64,000 bases of DNA from Pleodorina starrii (lineage: Eukaryota > Chlorophyta > Chlorophyceae > Chlamydomonadales > Volvocaceae). Below are positions 11,541-23,200 of the stretch, one piece after another. Every line of letters starts with the position of its first letter. The first letter of the stretch is position 1. The stretch lies in NCBI GenBank assembly GCA_030267565.1, contig BRXU01000012.1, positions 564,501 through 628,500 of the forward strand, given 5' to 3'. Both the position numbers and the translations under genes were made by a program. Below the pieces are notes generated by a model. That model was not told the DNA's origin and did no database searches. It saw only the letters and a list, made by a program, of their open reading frames with translations.

Positions 11541-13678
11541 GCGCGCCATCTGTAGGCCGTCGGGTTGGGGGGCAAGGGAGGGAGAGTGTGTGTGTGGCCC
11601 CCGGCTCCCCCGTGAACGTTCCACGTCCCTGAAGCGCTGCAGGCAGGGTGAGGTCAGCTGGCCGACGCAACGGCCGCAACCCACTGTCCTGCTCCCAGCG
11701 ACCCAGCCCCGGGTGGCCGCTGCAGCCCCCCATGGTGCCCTTCACCGCACGCACGTCGCAACACCGGCCTGGACACGGTATGGCGGACTTAGGCCCAGGT
11801 CAATGCCCGGAAGGGGGTTGAGCACCGTTTTGGGCTTGCCGTGGCGGGCCCCGTGTGCCGTGTGGCCGCTGGTCGTGGGTCTTCCCACACGTCTGAGCCA
11901 CGCATCCGGCGCCTCAGCGTCGGCACCTAGGAGCCGAGCTCAGGAGAGGAGGGAAGAGCATCCCCCCGCCCGGACGTGCTGTGGCATGCGCGGCCACGGG
12001 GCCACCGGAAGCCCTGTTAGCAGTCCGTTGAGCCTTTGACCCTGGACAATAGAAGATCCCCTTGGACGCTGAAGCTTCCTCGCGGACGGGGTGACTCACC
12101 CGCGTTTGCTGTTCGACCGAGGGGGAGGCCAGGGCGGACGCGCAGCGCCGGCCCGCCCACGCCAGGCCCCTGCCCTGCCGCCGCGCCATGCTGCGGCTTT
12201 ACAGTTGGACTTGTTCGGCCCCCGTTAGCGTGCTAGACGTGTAAACAAATAGTAAGAAGGCGTCCCGACGAGGCGTTAGGATGCAACATGTCCGTCCCGC
12301 AGGTCAGTTGATTGAAAATCCAAAGCTCAGCAGATGCTTACCTGAGCACCAAGGTATAGTCCAAGCTTCAGAGACTGTTGCGGACTGCCTTTTGCGCTGC
12401 AGTCCTCCACTTCTCCAGGCATCCCGCAAACTTATGCCCAGCCGCGGGCGTAATTTGCAACACGTAATTACATACTATTCAAATCTATTAATTGCCAGCT
12501 AGTTCCGTTAAGTTTTGGCCTGCATTTAATTTAGCGCAGTTACATACTTCGAAGCCGCAGGTGCAATTCATGTAAGCTCATGGTAAAACACATCTGAAAC
12601 AGTCAAGACACTGCCACGCGAATTGCTAGAGAGCGCGCCTTACTTAGCTCGTACAATTTCGTACCCTATGTTGAAAACTAATGTGTGTTGATTATCAATA
12701 CGCAACGCTATCGTTATGATGATGCCTTAGCAGGACGCGGCCAGAGTTCAAGGACCGCATACATGCCCAAATGTTGCGCGCGAGCGAGCTGTTATTCCAG
12801 CTTTTGGTTGGGCGCTATTCAAGGCCCCCGTCTCATCATTTGCAGACAAGGGGACTTGTTGGCAAGCGTCTGGAGTGACTTTCGCATACCCGAGCCATTC
12901 TGCCCAAGCATCTCTAATAATAGAACAAGTGAGAAGTGACCTGGCGCTGTCGGTTGGGCGGTTGGCAGTACAACCCCCGGACAATCCGCGGAACGGACGC
13001 AGCGCCACACGCGCGCTGAGCGAAAGGGCCGAGTGTGTGAACGCGGCGCGGACGAAACATTGTACATACATAATTTTCGAAAATGCCCTGCCCTGCCTGC
13101 CAGAGCCTGCCCATGCCTGCCTGTGTTGTCGAAATTTGATGACGCGATCGTCCTACTGGAGGATTTATGAAACCTCGCTCATAAAGATATTTACCGGTAA
13201 AGTTGATGTACAGTTCTCGTTTCCTTAGCATGTATAGGTGTCCTCGTGTCTAATGAGTGAACCGGATCTGCTTTAAACTGTAATACGAAGCAAATAAACA
13301 TAACAGATGGATGACCTCGGCTTCATGACTTTCATACTTATCATAAAATCTGCTGTGTCATGCTCCTCGACGATGACAGGAGACTTGACTTGTCAGCTGT
13401 CGCGCTTTTCGCCACAATCGGTTCTACAAACTCTTTCCTAATGTCTTGCATTGCCGCTGTTGCAATATTCATATTTAGTGGTCGGAATAGCGTTTCGTAT
13501 GGTATCGGACCGCCGCATGACTTTGCACGCGAATTAAATTAATTACAGAGGAGCTGGATAACAGCTAAATAGTGCGATCGCATGAGTCTGTGGGTCTAAT
13601 GTTCAATATAACATCTAGACCAGGCCACGAACCAAATCTGAACCGGGCGGGGTCAAGTAGCGTCTGTATTTAAACGTT

Positions 13679-13708
13679 TGTACGGCGTGAGTGGACTCAC
13701 GCCGTACA
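13679..13708. repeat. Perfect 14-bp inverted repeat with 2-base loop
   Basis: Left arm TGTACGGCGTGAGT and right arm ACTCACGCCGTACA are exact complements around GG. It is intergenic, in AT-richer DNA. Confidence 0.9.
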
Positions 13709-13761
13709 GTCTGCTAATTCTCATTTGGATAGTTCGAGAGCATCATCATCATCGTTCTCGA

Positions 13762-13785
13762 GAGCACGCGAGTACTTGCGTGCTC
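13762..13785. repeat. Second hairpin, GAGCACGC arms with 8-base loop
   Basis: GAGCACGC at 13762-13769 pairs with GCGTGCTC at 13778-13785. It lies 54 bases after the larger palindrome at 13679-13708. Confidence 0.75.
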
Positions 13786-15245
13786 ATGACACAAACAGAT
13801 AAGGAGATGTACTTAGGATGGCGTCGTTTAGTGCCTGTGTAAGGGTCGCACACGAGGCCGCTGAGACAGTTGGCACGCTAGCGATGCAGAACGTATTCCG
13901 CTTGCTCCTTATATTATGAATGGAAGACAAATATGGCGGGGAAGACGAAGCGAGGTGCCGTAAGCGCGCCTTGCAAGTATGAAGGCGAAACGTCGATGGA
14001 ATTTGTAATGTGTTGCGTAATTAATAAGGCGTAAAAGGCTGCCGAAGCGCGGAGAGGATTTGGTTGGCGCGGTGGAGGTCGCTTCCTTGGAGGGAGGGAG
14101 GGAGGGAGGGAGGTGTTTCGATCTTTCGAACGTTTCCTCTGGTGACTCGGGGTGAAGAGGTAGACTCCCTTCAAACACTTTCTGTACTGCCGTCCGTGCC
14201 CTCACGCTCTGACAAGCCTGCGTGCCCAAACAATAACACTCATTGGTGCCCTCAACAAACCAAACAACCCCCCGTCCACAGCTGTTGAGACGGACGCACC
14301 GAGCAGTCGCTCCCCCAGCGCAACTCCCGTCGATCACCGTAGCTCCTAAACTCCTCCAGTCCAACAACAAACAATTTCTGCACCTCCGCTGACAGTCCGC
14401 CCCCCACCTCGACCCACCAGCCAAGTCGCCGTTCGCCAGCTGCCTCGCTGTCTCGAACGCGGGTGTGAACGTCTTCATCGCTTCAGAGCTACCTAGCCAA
14501 CCTTGCACATCGCTTTGTTTAATCGTACGACAAAACCGCCCGTAGATGATAAGGCACAGCGCGAATCCCCGGCTCTTGCGTGTGCACTGATGTTGCACCG
14601 TCCACACAACTGCCGCTTATCAGCCTAATCAGGCACCCAATCACGCCGCCGGCCACAGAGCACCCCAGAGCACCCCAACGCTGTCGTGCCGTACGCCGTA
14701 CTTTTGCACGGCCGGGTCCGATGTACGATGGCAACAAACCCCATTGCCGCCATTGCCAGTCCTTACATGCCATGCCATGGAAATATAAGCTCTGTCAGGC
14801 GCCACACTGCAAACTCCCAACAACAAGCCAAAGCTTCACGGGCCGCGCGCATCGTGCACGTGCCGCTGTGCACCCGCGGACTGGCCTCGGCGGTTCGGCC
14901 CGGCCCGTCAAGAGAAAAGGTCGCCGTACTTTGCCGTACTCGGTATATCTGTCCCGTCGCGGACAACTCAGCACTCCCTCCCCCTGGACAGCTCCGGCCT
15001 ACCGTGTACGTGGACAACCCTCGCCCCCCCGCCCTGGAGCGCGCGCAGCCGCCCCTGTGACTGCGTGGAGCCCAGAGCCCTAGAGAGACGGCGCCAAGCG
15101 AAACTTTGCCCGCGCCTTCCCTTTGCCAATAAGACATGCGACGCAGGCTCCGATATGGACAAGCCCGACTTTGGTTGCGCGGACAGTTCTGCACGCCTGG
15201 CCGCCCCCCGCGGCAGTGCCCCCCTGGGTACCGGCTGGCTCCGCC

Positions 15246-17345
15246 TCAAACGGGCTGGCCCTTGTGCATGGTCTGCTTGAGCTTGGCGATGGCCTTGCCC
15301 GGGTTGAGGCCCTGCGGGCGGAGTCGGGGGACAGCAAGCAATCCAGTTGGGGGGGGCGCATCAGCACAATGCGCTCGCAAGCTGGGAGCGTGCCGTGGGA
15401 TCGTGCAGTCAATCTATTCCACACCGACTCACGGCCACCCACTTACCAGCTGCCCACCCAACCACCCACCCACTCGTCCCCACTGCCCCACTGCTTCTTC
15501 TCAACGCCCACCCGCCCGCAGCCCAGCTGCCCGCGCCCCAGCTGCCACAGCGAGCGGCTCCCAACACACACGGACACACCCCAGCCGCCCGCAGCCTCCG
15601 GCGCCCACCCTCCTGCGCTCAGCCGCCCTCCAGCCGCCCTCCATACACCCCCAGACACACCCCCCCATTCACCCCCAGATACATTCACCGCACACACCCG
15701 CACCTTGGGGCACACGGTGGCGCAGTTCATGATGGTCTTGCAGCGGTACAGCTTGTACGCGTCATCCAGCTGGGCCATCCGCTCCGCCGTGTAGTCGTCC
15801 CGGCTGTCGATGATCCACCTGACAAGAAGCAGAGGAGCACAGGGAGGTGGGCGCAGGGGAACAGAGGAGCAGAGGGAGGTGGGCCATGGGAGGTGGGCGC
15901 GAGGGAGGTGGGCGCGAGGGAGGTGGGCGCGGGGGACAGCAGCAGGTGCGGGCGGGCGGGCAGGGGAGCGACTTGGTGGGCAGTCGCCGCCATGTACGCA
16001 AAGCGTAGATGGCCCCATGCCCGGAGCGGGGGGCTAGCAAGGGCCTCGCTCCGTTTCATTCTATCAGCGCGCTCTGCGGCCCCAGGTGCACCCACCCCCC
16101 AGGTGCACCCACCCAGCACCCCCCCACCTGTACGCCGCCAGCAGCACCGCCGGCCCCAGGTACTTGTCACTGTTCCACCAATATGAGGGACACGAGGTGG
16201 AGCAGCAGGCGCACAGGATGCACTCGTACATGCCGTCCAGCTTGGCGCGACTCTCCTTGGACTGGTACCACTCCTTGCCGCTGCAAGGTGGCGAGGTGGC
16301 GAGGTGGCGGGAAGACGTCAACAGAGGGGGAGGCGTATGGGATGGGTGGGAGCCCGAGCGACGAGGGAGGGCGACGGTGGGCGGTGTTGGGTACGGCCGA
16401 ACGCAGGAACAAATGGTCATCAGCCGTTTTCGATCTGTTGGTTTGGCTTCAGTGCCTCACGCCCATAAAAACCCATGCAGACACCCACCCACCCATGTCT
16501 AAGGGGGGCAGGGAAGCAGGTTGGCCCGCCCTTTCCGCGTTTGAGGCCCTTCCGCGGAGCAGCGCTAGGAGGCGGCAGCTATGCCTACCAGGCCGCCAGA
16601 CCGCGCCCCGGTCCCACGCTCCCGGTCCCACGCTCCCCCAAGACGCCCCCACGAGCCGCCCACTCCGCGAGGCCTGACCTGGACGCTTCCTTCTTCTGCA
16701 GGTAGGGCTTAATCGACTTGTACTGCGCGTAGAAGTTGGCCATGTCCACGACCAGGTCCTTCACCACGAACATGTGCGGCAACGGCGCCACCTTTCCCAC
16801 GTGCCCTGGGTCGCGGTTGACCTTGCATAGGCACGCAAGGGTGTTGGTGCCATCTATGTTCATGGCGCAAGACCCGCAGATGCCCTCCCTGCGTCCCGCA
16901 TAGCGGTTTCAACGTCAGCTCGTTCTGTTGTCGCTTTGTATCGGAACGCAACCGGCACTGGGCTCGCCCGCGTGCAAAGGGCACAAGGATAACTCTCGGT
17001 ATATAACACGTACCGACACGAGCGCCGTAGTGAGAGCGTCTGGTCCTGCTCGTCCTTAATTTTGAGGAGCACATCCAGCATCATCGGCCCGCAGTTGTTG
17101 ATGTCAACCTGATACGAAACATACTTCGGCTTCTCATCGCTGTCCGGATTCCACCGGTAGATTTGGAATTCCTTGTAGAGGGGGGGCTTCGACAGTGGGG
17201 CCTTTGCCGCCGCTGCCTGACTGCCAGCGCTGGCAGCCGCTGCCGAGTTAAGGCTCTCGCTAGTGGTGCTAATAAGCGCGGAAAGGATTCCGGGCTGCTG
17301 CAGCTGCGCCCCTCGGCGTGCAGCACCGAGCAACACCGGCAGCAT
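15246..17345 (-). CDS. SDH2: Succinate dehydrogenase iron-sulfur subunit, mitochondrial (SDH2/SDHB)
   Basis: Iron-sulfur subunit of respiratory complex II in the inner mitochondrial membrane; it passes electrons from the flavoprotein subunit to ubiquinone. Exons (minus): 17345-17014, 16888-16679, 16280-16128, 15818-15704, 15311-15246. They join in phase to 291 residues plus TGA, a normal length for SDHB. The 2Fe-2S ligands Cys110, 115, 118 and 130 sit in [13 protein letters not shown]...LAC. The 4Fe-4S and 3Fe-4S cysteines are in [11 protein letters not shown] (201-211) and [12 protein letters not shown] (258-268). All eleven cluster ligands are present. The first ~60 residues are rich in Ala, Ser, Arg and Leu and lack acidic residues early, as expected for a mitochondrial presequence. 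The start is the first ATG of the open frame, at 17345. No neighbour is functionally linked. Confidence 0.97.
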
Positions 17346-20292
17346 GGTTAGAAAGTGTCGGAAGTTTGTCAATTGTGATGCAATGGTATGCTCGGACTGC
17401 GCAAAAGCATGAATGTGTAAGAGGAGTCACCAAACTGCTAAACGTAATCGCGCCGGGCAGCTAAGGCGACAATTTGGGCCACGTCGTACAGCGTCTCGGT
17501 TGACTTCCCCTTCGCTTTTGTGGACTTCCTCACATCAACTAGCTGGGTAAGAGACTCAAGAAAGCCAACCGCGAGTGTAGGCAATTGAGTGCCTTCCGTT
17601 CGCAATACGCGTACCGTTCTTCCTATATCGGCATTTCACAGCTTCAAATTCTACCCAGCAAATGTTTGTAATATAATACAATACATTGGCGTAGCCACTG
17701 TCCTTTCATGGCATGCTATCCCGAACCACTGCCGAAACGTCCCAGCAAACAACGGAAGATGCTCAAACGAGCTGTTTGCGGTGGAAACGTACGTCGATGA
17801 TATGCTTTCGAGGTGGATGACGGCAGGGTCAATCACGCGAGGACGCGGGCCAACGGGTGACAAGGCGGGAAAACCTTGGAACGCGCCGAAACCCTCCTGG
17901 ACCGGAAAAGCAGAGCTGCACAGGGCAGCACCCACGTATAATGGGTCACCGGCGGGAATGGAAAGCACCTCTCCAGCTGGCAACGTGCCAGGGTCGGGTT
18001 CATGGAAGGCTGTGGGTTTCCTCCTCCTACGCCACAGCAATCCGTGTCTGGCAGGGCCGAACGGGAACTGGGAGGTCAAGCGCTAGTGCTTAGATGAATG
18101 GCCATGGCTGTCACAGCTTGGCGGCCATACCCGCCATACACCGAAGGATCCTGCAGGGGATACTGCACAACCGATGCGCGCTCGTCCTTAAGCGGGGTGC
18201 CGACGGAGGGGTGGTGGAGCCGACATGAGATTACATGCCAAACAAAGCAGAGGTGCCGTTGACCTTGACTGAGGGCTTTCTGTCCGACGAGAGCCATCTA
18301 CTGGCATCCGTGGGCCAACATCCAAAAGTAGCTTCTCCAAACGCAGCCTTGCCACTAGCATTCCTATCGGTCAGGTGAGGCAGCAGCGCCGCCGCCGCCA
18401 CAGAAACCGTACACACACACAGACAAACTCTTTTCACCTGGGCCCCATTCCAGCCGGTAGCCCGGTACCCTGAACCGCGCGGCCCGATCCTTGCCGCGGA
18501 TATCCCAGCGCAGCCATGCGCTGCTGCCGCGCCTCATCAACACATCCCGTCGTTCGTTCGACAGGTCAGCAGGAAGCAACGCCTGTGCCCACCAGCAGCA
18601 GCGAGCACCACCAGCAGCTGAAGAATGCAGAATGCGGAATGAATATAGGCCAGGCCTACCGGTATTTACCGTGCGGAGCATGACGCGGCACTTAGCACTA
18701 CCGATGGTCAGACAGTAGCAAGCTCTTGCGACGCACTGCCCGATGCCCCGGGCCCAATTCGTTGCGAGCGGGAATCGATTAGGGTTGACGAGAGAGCAAC
18801 TGCGAGACACGCCACAACATCAGCCAAACCTAACAGGCCGCATACATGTAGGTGCCTCGATGTCCATAAAGATATCATCAGTCAGACGAGATTCCCCCTT
18901 CCCGCCTATGGGCCGCTTGCACCGTCCGCGATTCCATAAAGCTGACCAAGCGCAGTGCGCATCTACGGCAAGCGTCGCGCCGCCACTTCGAAAGGCCTGA
19001 AGTGCGGTGCGTGCACACGCAGCCCAGCAATGGAGACGTCAAAGCGCGCTCCTTGGGTTACGTTGCCGTAAAAACCCAACGCGGCCGCAGAGAATCAAAG
19101 CCCGCAGCCCCCCTCCGGCCTGTCCGGAAGGGGGTCTCGTGTAAGCACCGAGCCCGCCACAAAAGTTCCAAGCATGCGTTGATCCGCGCGCGTTCGCTCA
19201 AGGAGCCCCCAAAAGCCCAAATCCTTCCGACCGTCGACATTTTGCTTCATGTACCGCGTGTGAATCCCCGGCGTGCAATGCGTGCGCGCAGTTCGGGCAC
19301 AGGAAACACAGTGCATACCATCCGAACAGCTGCAACTCACGTACTCACCCCCAGACGTACGCAGCTGCATACAAAGCGCATCCCGCCAAAGCACAAGTGG
19401 GGATGCAGACCACGCCCAGCCCGTTGTGCGGAGGAGTCACCGGACCCCCTTCCCTTCCCAACCGCCTCTGGGTCCATCCACTGACCACTGCCGTCAGTCC
19501 GTGCTGCGGAACCGCACGGCGCCGCCCCCGACTTAATTTGCAGCTGAGAAACGCCGTAAGACACGCATTAGATTTTAGATACATTTTCCCTCACAAAGTG
19601 ACAAGCCCGCGCCTTCCCGCATGCTCCCGTTACGCTAGCTATGTACGCAGGGGCATCATTTGCCCTATGGGGTAGACTGGGAGGGGAGCAGGGCGGGGCA
19701 AGGCCTCTGCGCCTGGAGTGGGCCACCGCCAGGCGTGTAAGTCCACAGGTGCCTGTTGCAAACTCGTCCATACAACCCCTCCCCCATCACATTTTGCGAC
19801 AAGAAAGGCATTACGCTGCGACCAGATACGCATAACTTGAAGGTCACGGCCGTTGCGCATGTACGATACCACGATCACGCTGAGCACATCACCGAGCACC
19901 TGAAAGCGCGAGCACATAACGCGCCTGGCTACGCATGTACAGGGCGCGTTGCTGGGGCGGTGCCCAGCCGCATAAACGCACGCAGCCGCTGTATGGCTCC
20001 CCTTCGTACTGCCGAGGTGTGCCGGAGAGCCACAACAATGCCAAAAAAATCATTCTTTGTCGAGCACCACCCAATCCTGCCGCACAGCGCTCGCAGCCGT
20101 GCACCGCCAACCTTAACTTAGCGCTGTATAGGGCAACAGCATCCGCGGTTGCGCAGACTGATCACGGGACGGCAACGCGCCCGCGCTTCCCCCGCCCCTT
20201 TTATGTCGCAGGCCGCCGCCGCAAGCACCCGTGCTATTATGTGCAAAGACCGCCGGTGACGCAGTGTCGCCCTCAGCCCCCCCGCCACCGCC
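17346..20292. other. Intergenic: SDH2 upstream region and 3' flank of the 20-25 kb gene
   Basis: No gene recognised. Open frames here are short, lack homology I know and have no consistent splice-phase chain. The SDH2 promoter should lie just right of 17345, but no clear core element was identified. Confidence 0.5.
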
Positions 20293-23200
20293 TCACACCT
20301 GCATGTCCTCCCTGCCGCCGTCCTGCGGCTGCAACACGCCCTCAAACACCTGCTGTGGCCTCTGCCCCTGCTGCCTCTGCTGCTCCTGCTCCATTCGATC
20401 CAGCGCGTCCTGCATGGCGCCCGGCTGGCCCAGCAGCTGAACCAGCAGATCCAGCTGCGAAGCAGAGGAGCCGCAGGAGCCGCCGCCGCCGACGCCCCCG
20501 TTGCTGGCTGCCACCGCCACTGCCGCCGCCGCCGCGCCGGCGCAGGGGTTGCTGCCATTGGCCGTCGCGAAGCTGGAGGCGTGGGTACCGGAAAAGCCCG
20601 TGGACTGCAGGCCAACGAAGCGGCAATGGCAGCAGTAAGGAGCAGCAGGTACGCGGTTGAGGGGACGCTTGATGCACGCCTTTGGGGGAGGAGAGGATGG
20701 AAGAGATTCTCCGCTATGCGGAGCCGCTGCCCGTTGCGGCCGGCAGTAGCAGTATGCTTGGCTCGTTTCACACCCCGGCGCTGTCCAAACCCTGGGCCGA
20801 ATCCATAAAACACGACCCGACCTCCTGACTTTCAGAGAGGCCTCCCCTTTTGCGGAGACGACTGCTTTCCCCCAGTCGGTTCGCCCCTACATCTCGCCGC
20901 GGCTCATTTCCTAACTCGCATTCATGGCCCTCCAGGACCCCTTCCTGGCCTCTTGGTTCTGGTTTCTCCAGTTCCTTGCTACTCACGCTCAACGCATCTT
21001 ACAGGTACGTCCGGAAAAGTATCGCTTGCCTGGTTTGCCTGGTTCCTCCCGGCCACCTCCCCTAAGCTCCGTTCTCCTCACTCACCTCACCTCACCCCAA
21101 CCCAATTCACCAGCTTACCTGCGTTCGAAGGTTCAGAACCTGCTCCTGCGACATCTCCACCGACCAACTGTCGGTTCGCGACGGCTGGTGGTGCCCCTCA
21201 CGTGCCTGCCCGTACTCGCCGCCGCCGCCGCTGCGGAGCTCGCCGGCTGCGTGGGCGCCGCCGCCAGCGCCGCCGCGGCAGAGGCCGGATTCCACCTGCA
21301 GATGCGGTGGAGACACGGCGCAGCGCGGCGAGCCGGCGGCGGCGGCGGCCAGCAGCTGGCTGCTGCCCGAGTTGTTGTTTTCCGACGTCAGGGCCCCCAC
21401 GCCAGAGCTGATCAGGTTGGAGCGAACGCGCTTGGGCGCCCCCTCCTCAAGCTCCATAATCTGCGTGTTACGTCACGGTGTGGGAAGGACAGCGGGGCTA
21501 TCACTCACCCGTGGAGACGCAACGCGCAAGCAAGCGGTGGGCGGGTGTAGGGTCCGGGGTCCGGCTGGCTGGAAATGCCGGGATTGCCATCGAAAACAGG
21601 GCTGAGAGGATGCCGTTCTGCGGACCCAGCAGCCGTGAAGCGCTCCCAAAGGCCGGCCAGCCGGCAAAGCAGGACGGCCTGCACCCATGCACCGCACTCA
21701 CGTCTTCGGTCAGCAGCGGCTGCGGTTGAATGTCGTTGAGCAGATCCTGCGGAGCACGCAGGACCACAATTCGCGTCAGCTGCTGGTTGCCGCCGGTCAG
21801 CGTGGGAGCGACGGCTCCAAGGCAAACTCCTTACGGCGGTCCTGAGGCCTCAAGCAACAACGCGAAAGGCAGCGGTGCCATGCTCCCCGCCTTGAGCCCC
21901 ACCACCACCTGCCCCCGCCTTTTCGACAGTGCCTGAAAGCCCCCGCCCTGCCCCTTGCTCGATTGCCAGTTAGGCCACTTCCAGGCTTCCATCACGCTCG
22001 CGCCTTCCTTCGCTTGGCGCCGCCACCGCTATTTCCGTTTCCTGTTCTAGCAATCACGTATCCACGGGGCGGTCCACTTCCCATCAATTTGCTGCTGCTG
22101 CTTCTACTGTTTTCCTAGCCCTTGCGCTGCACCCATCAACACACCGAGATGTTCATGTCCAAGAGCGTCGCCGAGGGTGCCTGCCGCAGCGCCAGCGGTA
22201 GCGGGCAGCCCTCCTCCGAGCTGCGCAGGAATGCCGGCGCCCCCATGACGTCCAACACCCCCGTCGCCGCCGCCGGCAACGGCGGCGCAGCGCCCGGCCC
22301 AAGCGCGTGCACGACCCGCGGCGGCGGCGGGGAGATCGGCGGCGACGGCGCGGCACACGACGCTGCAGTGCCCAGCCCCGCTGCCGTCGCGGATGCAGCC
22401 ATGGCAGCCGCCATCAGCGGCGCGGCGGCGCCGCTGCCGCCGCGCAGCAGACCGGAGTTGGATGGCTTCATGCCGGAGGTAATGCTGGGGGTGCGGAGGC
22501 CGGCCACGGCGGCGGCGGCGCTGCCGCTGGCTGCCATGGTCGCGCCGCCAACGCTGCTGTCGTCGTGCGAGGAGTCCTTTGACAGGCAGGAGCGCCGGCG
22601 GGCGCCTGCGCGGGAGAGGGGAGCACGGGCGCGAACCAGCGGACAGCAGCAGCGCCAAACGGGTCTCAGTTAGCCGAAGAAAACGTTGCCGGATAGGTGT
22701 TGGGCGGTGAGTGTTCATATCAGATCAAGGGAGGCGACTGTTGGACGGGAGGGAATACAGGGTTTGTGCCCGCGCCACGGGCGATGTGCACCGCTTGTGA
22801 CAGGCGGGAGGCTGGTGACAGTGTAAGGGGGCTGCACGAAAGAAAGCCCCGCGCTGAACCCTCCCCTTCCTGGAGCAGCTACGCTGTGCACCATTTGCCG
22901 CGTGTGACAGACTACGGCAGGCGAGTCGAGCCCCGTTCAGACGACTCCCCATGCTACAGAGAAGAGCGATTCCGGCTGGCGGCAGACTCCTCGCTGCTGC
23001 TGCGAGGTCCCCTCCTGTGCTGTCACCTTCCCTCCTTTCTTTCCAAATCATGCCAACATCGAGGGTAAGGAGCACTCACGTGGAGCGCGCTGCGACCCAG
23101 CTCCACCCGACGGCGACTCTGTGGACATGGAAGACTGCTGCCCGCCGCCGCCACTGCGCTCCGGCGCTCCGAAGCCCGCGCCAGCTGCTGCTCCACCCCA

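Larger units (their letters stand above)
11541..15245. other. Intergenic: dynein 5' flank and SDH2 3' flank
   Basis: No recognisable gene. The first kilobase is still GC-rich and may hold dynein 5' exons or leader; from about 12240 to 14050 the DNA is clearly AT-richer than the genes. It contains two perfect palindromes near 13.7 kb and a short GGGA run at 14090-14113. A candidate algal TGTAA polyadenylation signal for SDH2 lies on the minus strand at 14767-14763, about 480 bases past its stop. A 232-codon open frame at 14607-13909 resembles no family I know. Confidence 0.5.

Noticed and set aside
10526..11575. 349-codon minus-strand frame with EGGR repeats
   Set aside because: The repeat part is only the (GGGA)n microsatellite, and the rest shows no dynein-like sequence; the real dynein exon at 11540-11267 is in another frame.
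13909..14607. 232-codon minus-strand open frame
   Set aside because: No family resemblance, no splice partners, includes a GGGA microsatellite, and lies in SDH2 3' flanking DNA. Kept only as a note.
17346..17375. Upstream extension of SDH2 starting at 17372
   Set aside because: That codon is TTG, not ATG; the first ATG of the frame is 17345 and gives a normal presequence.
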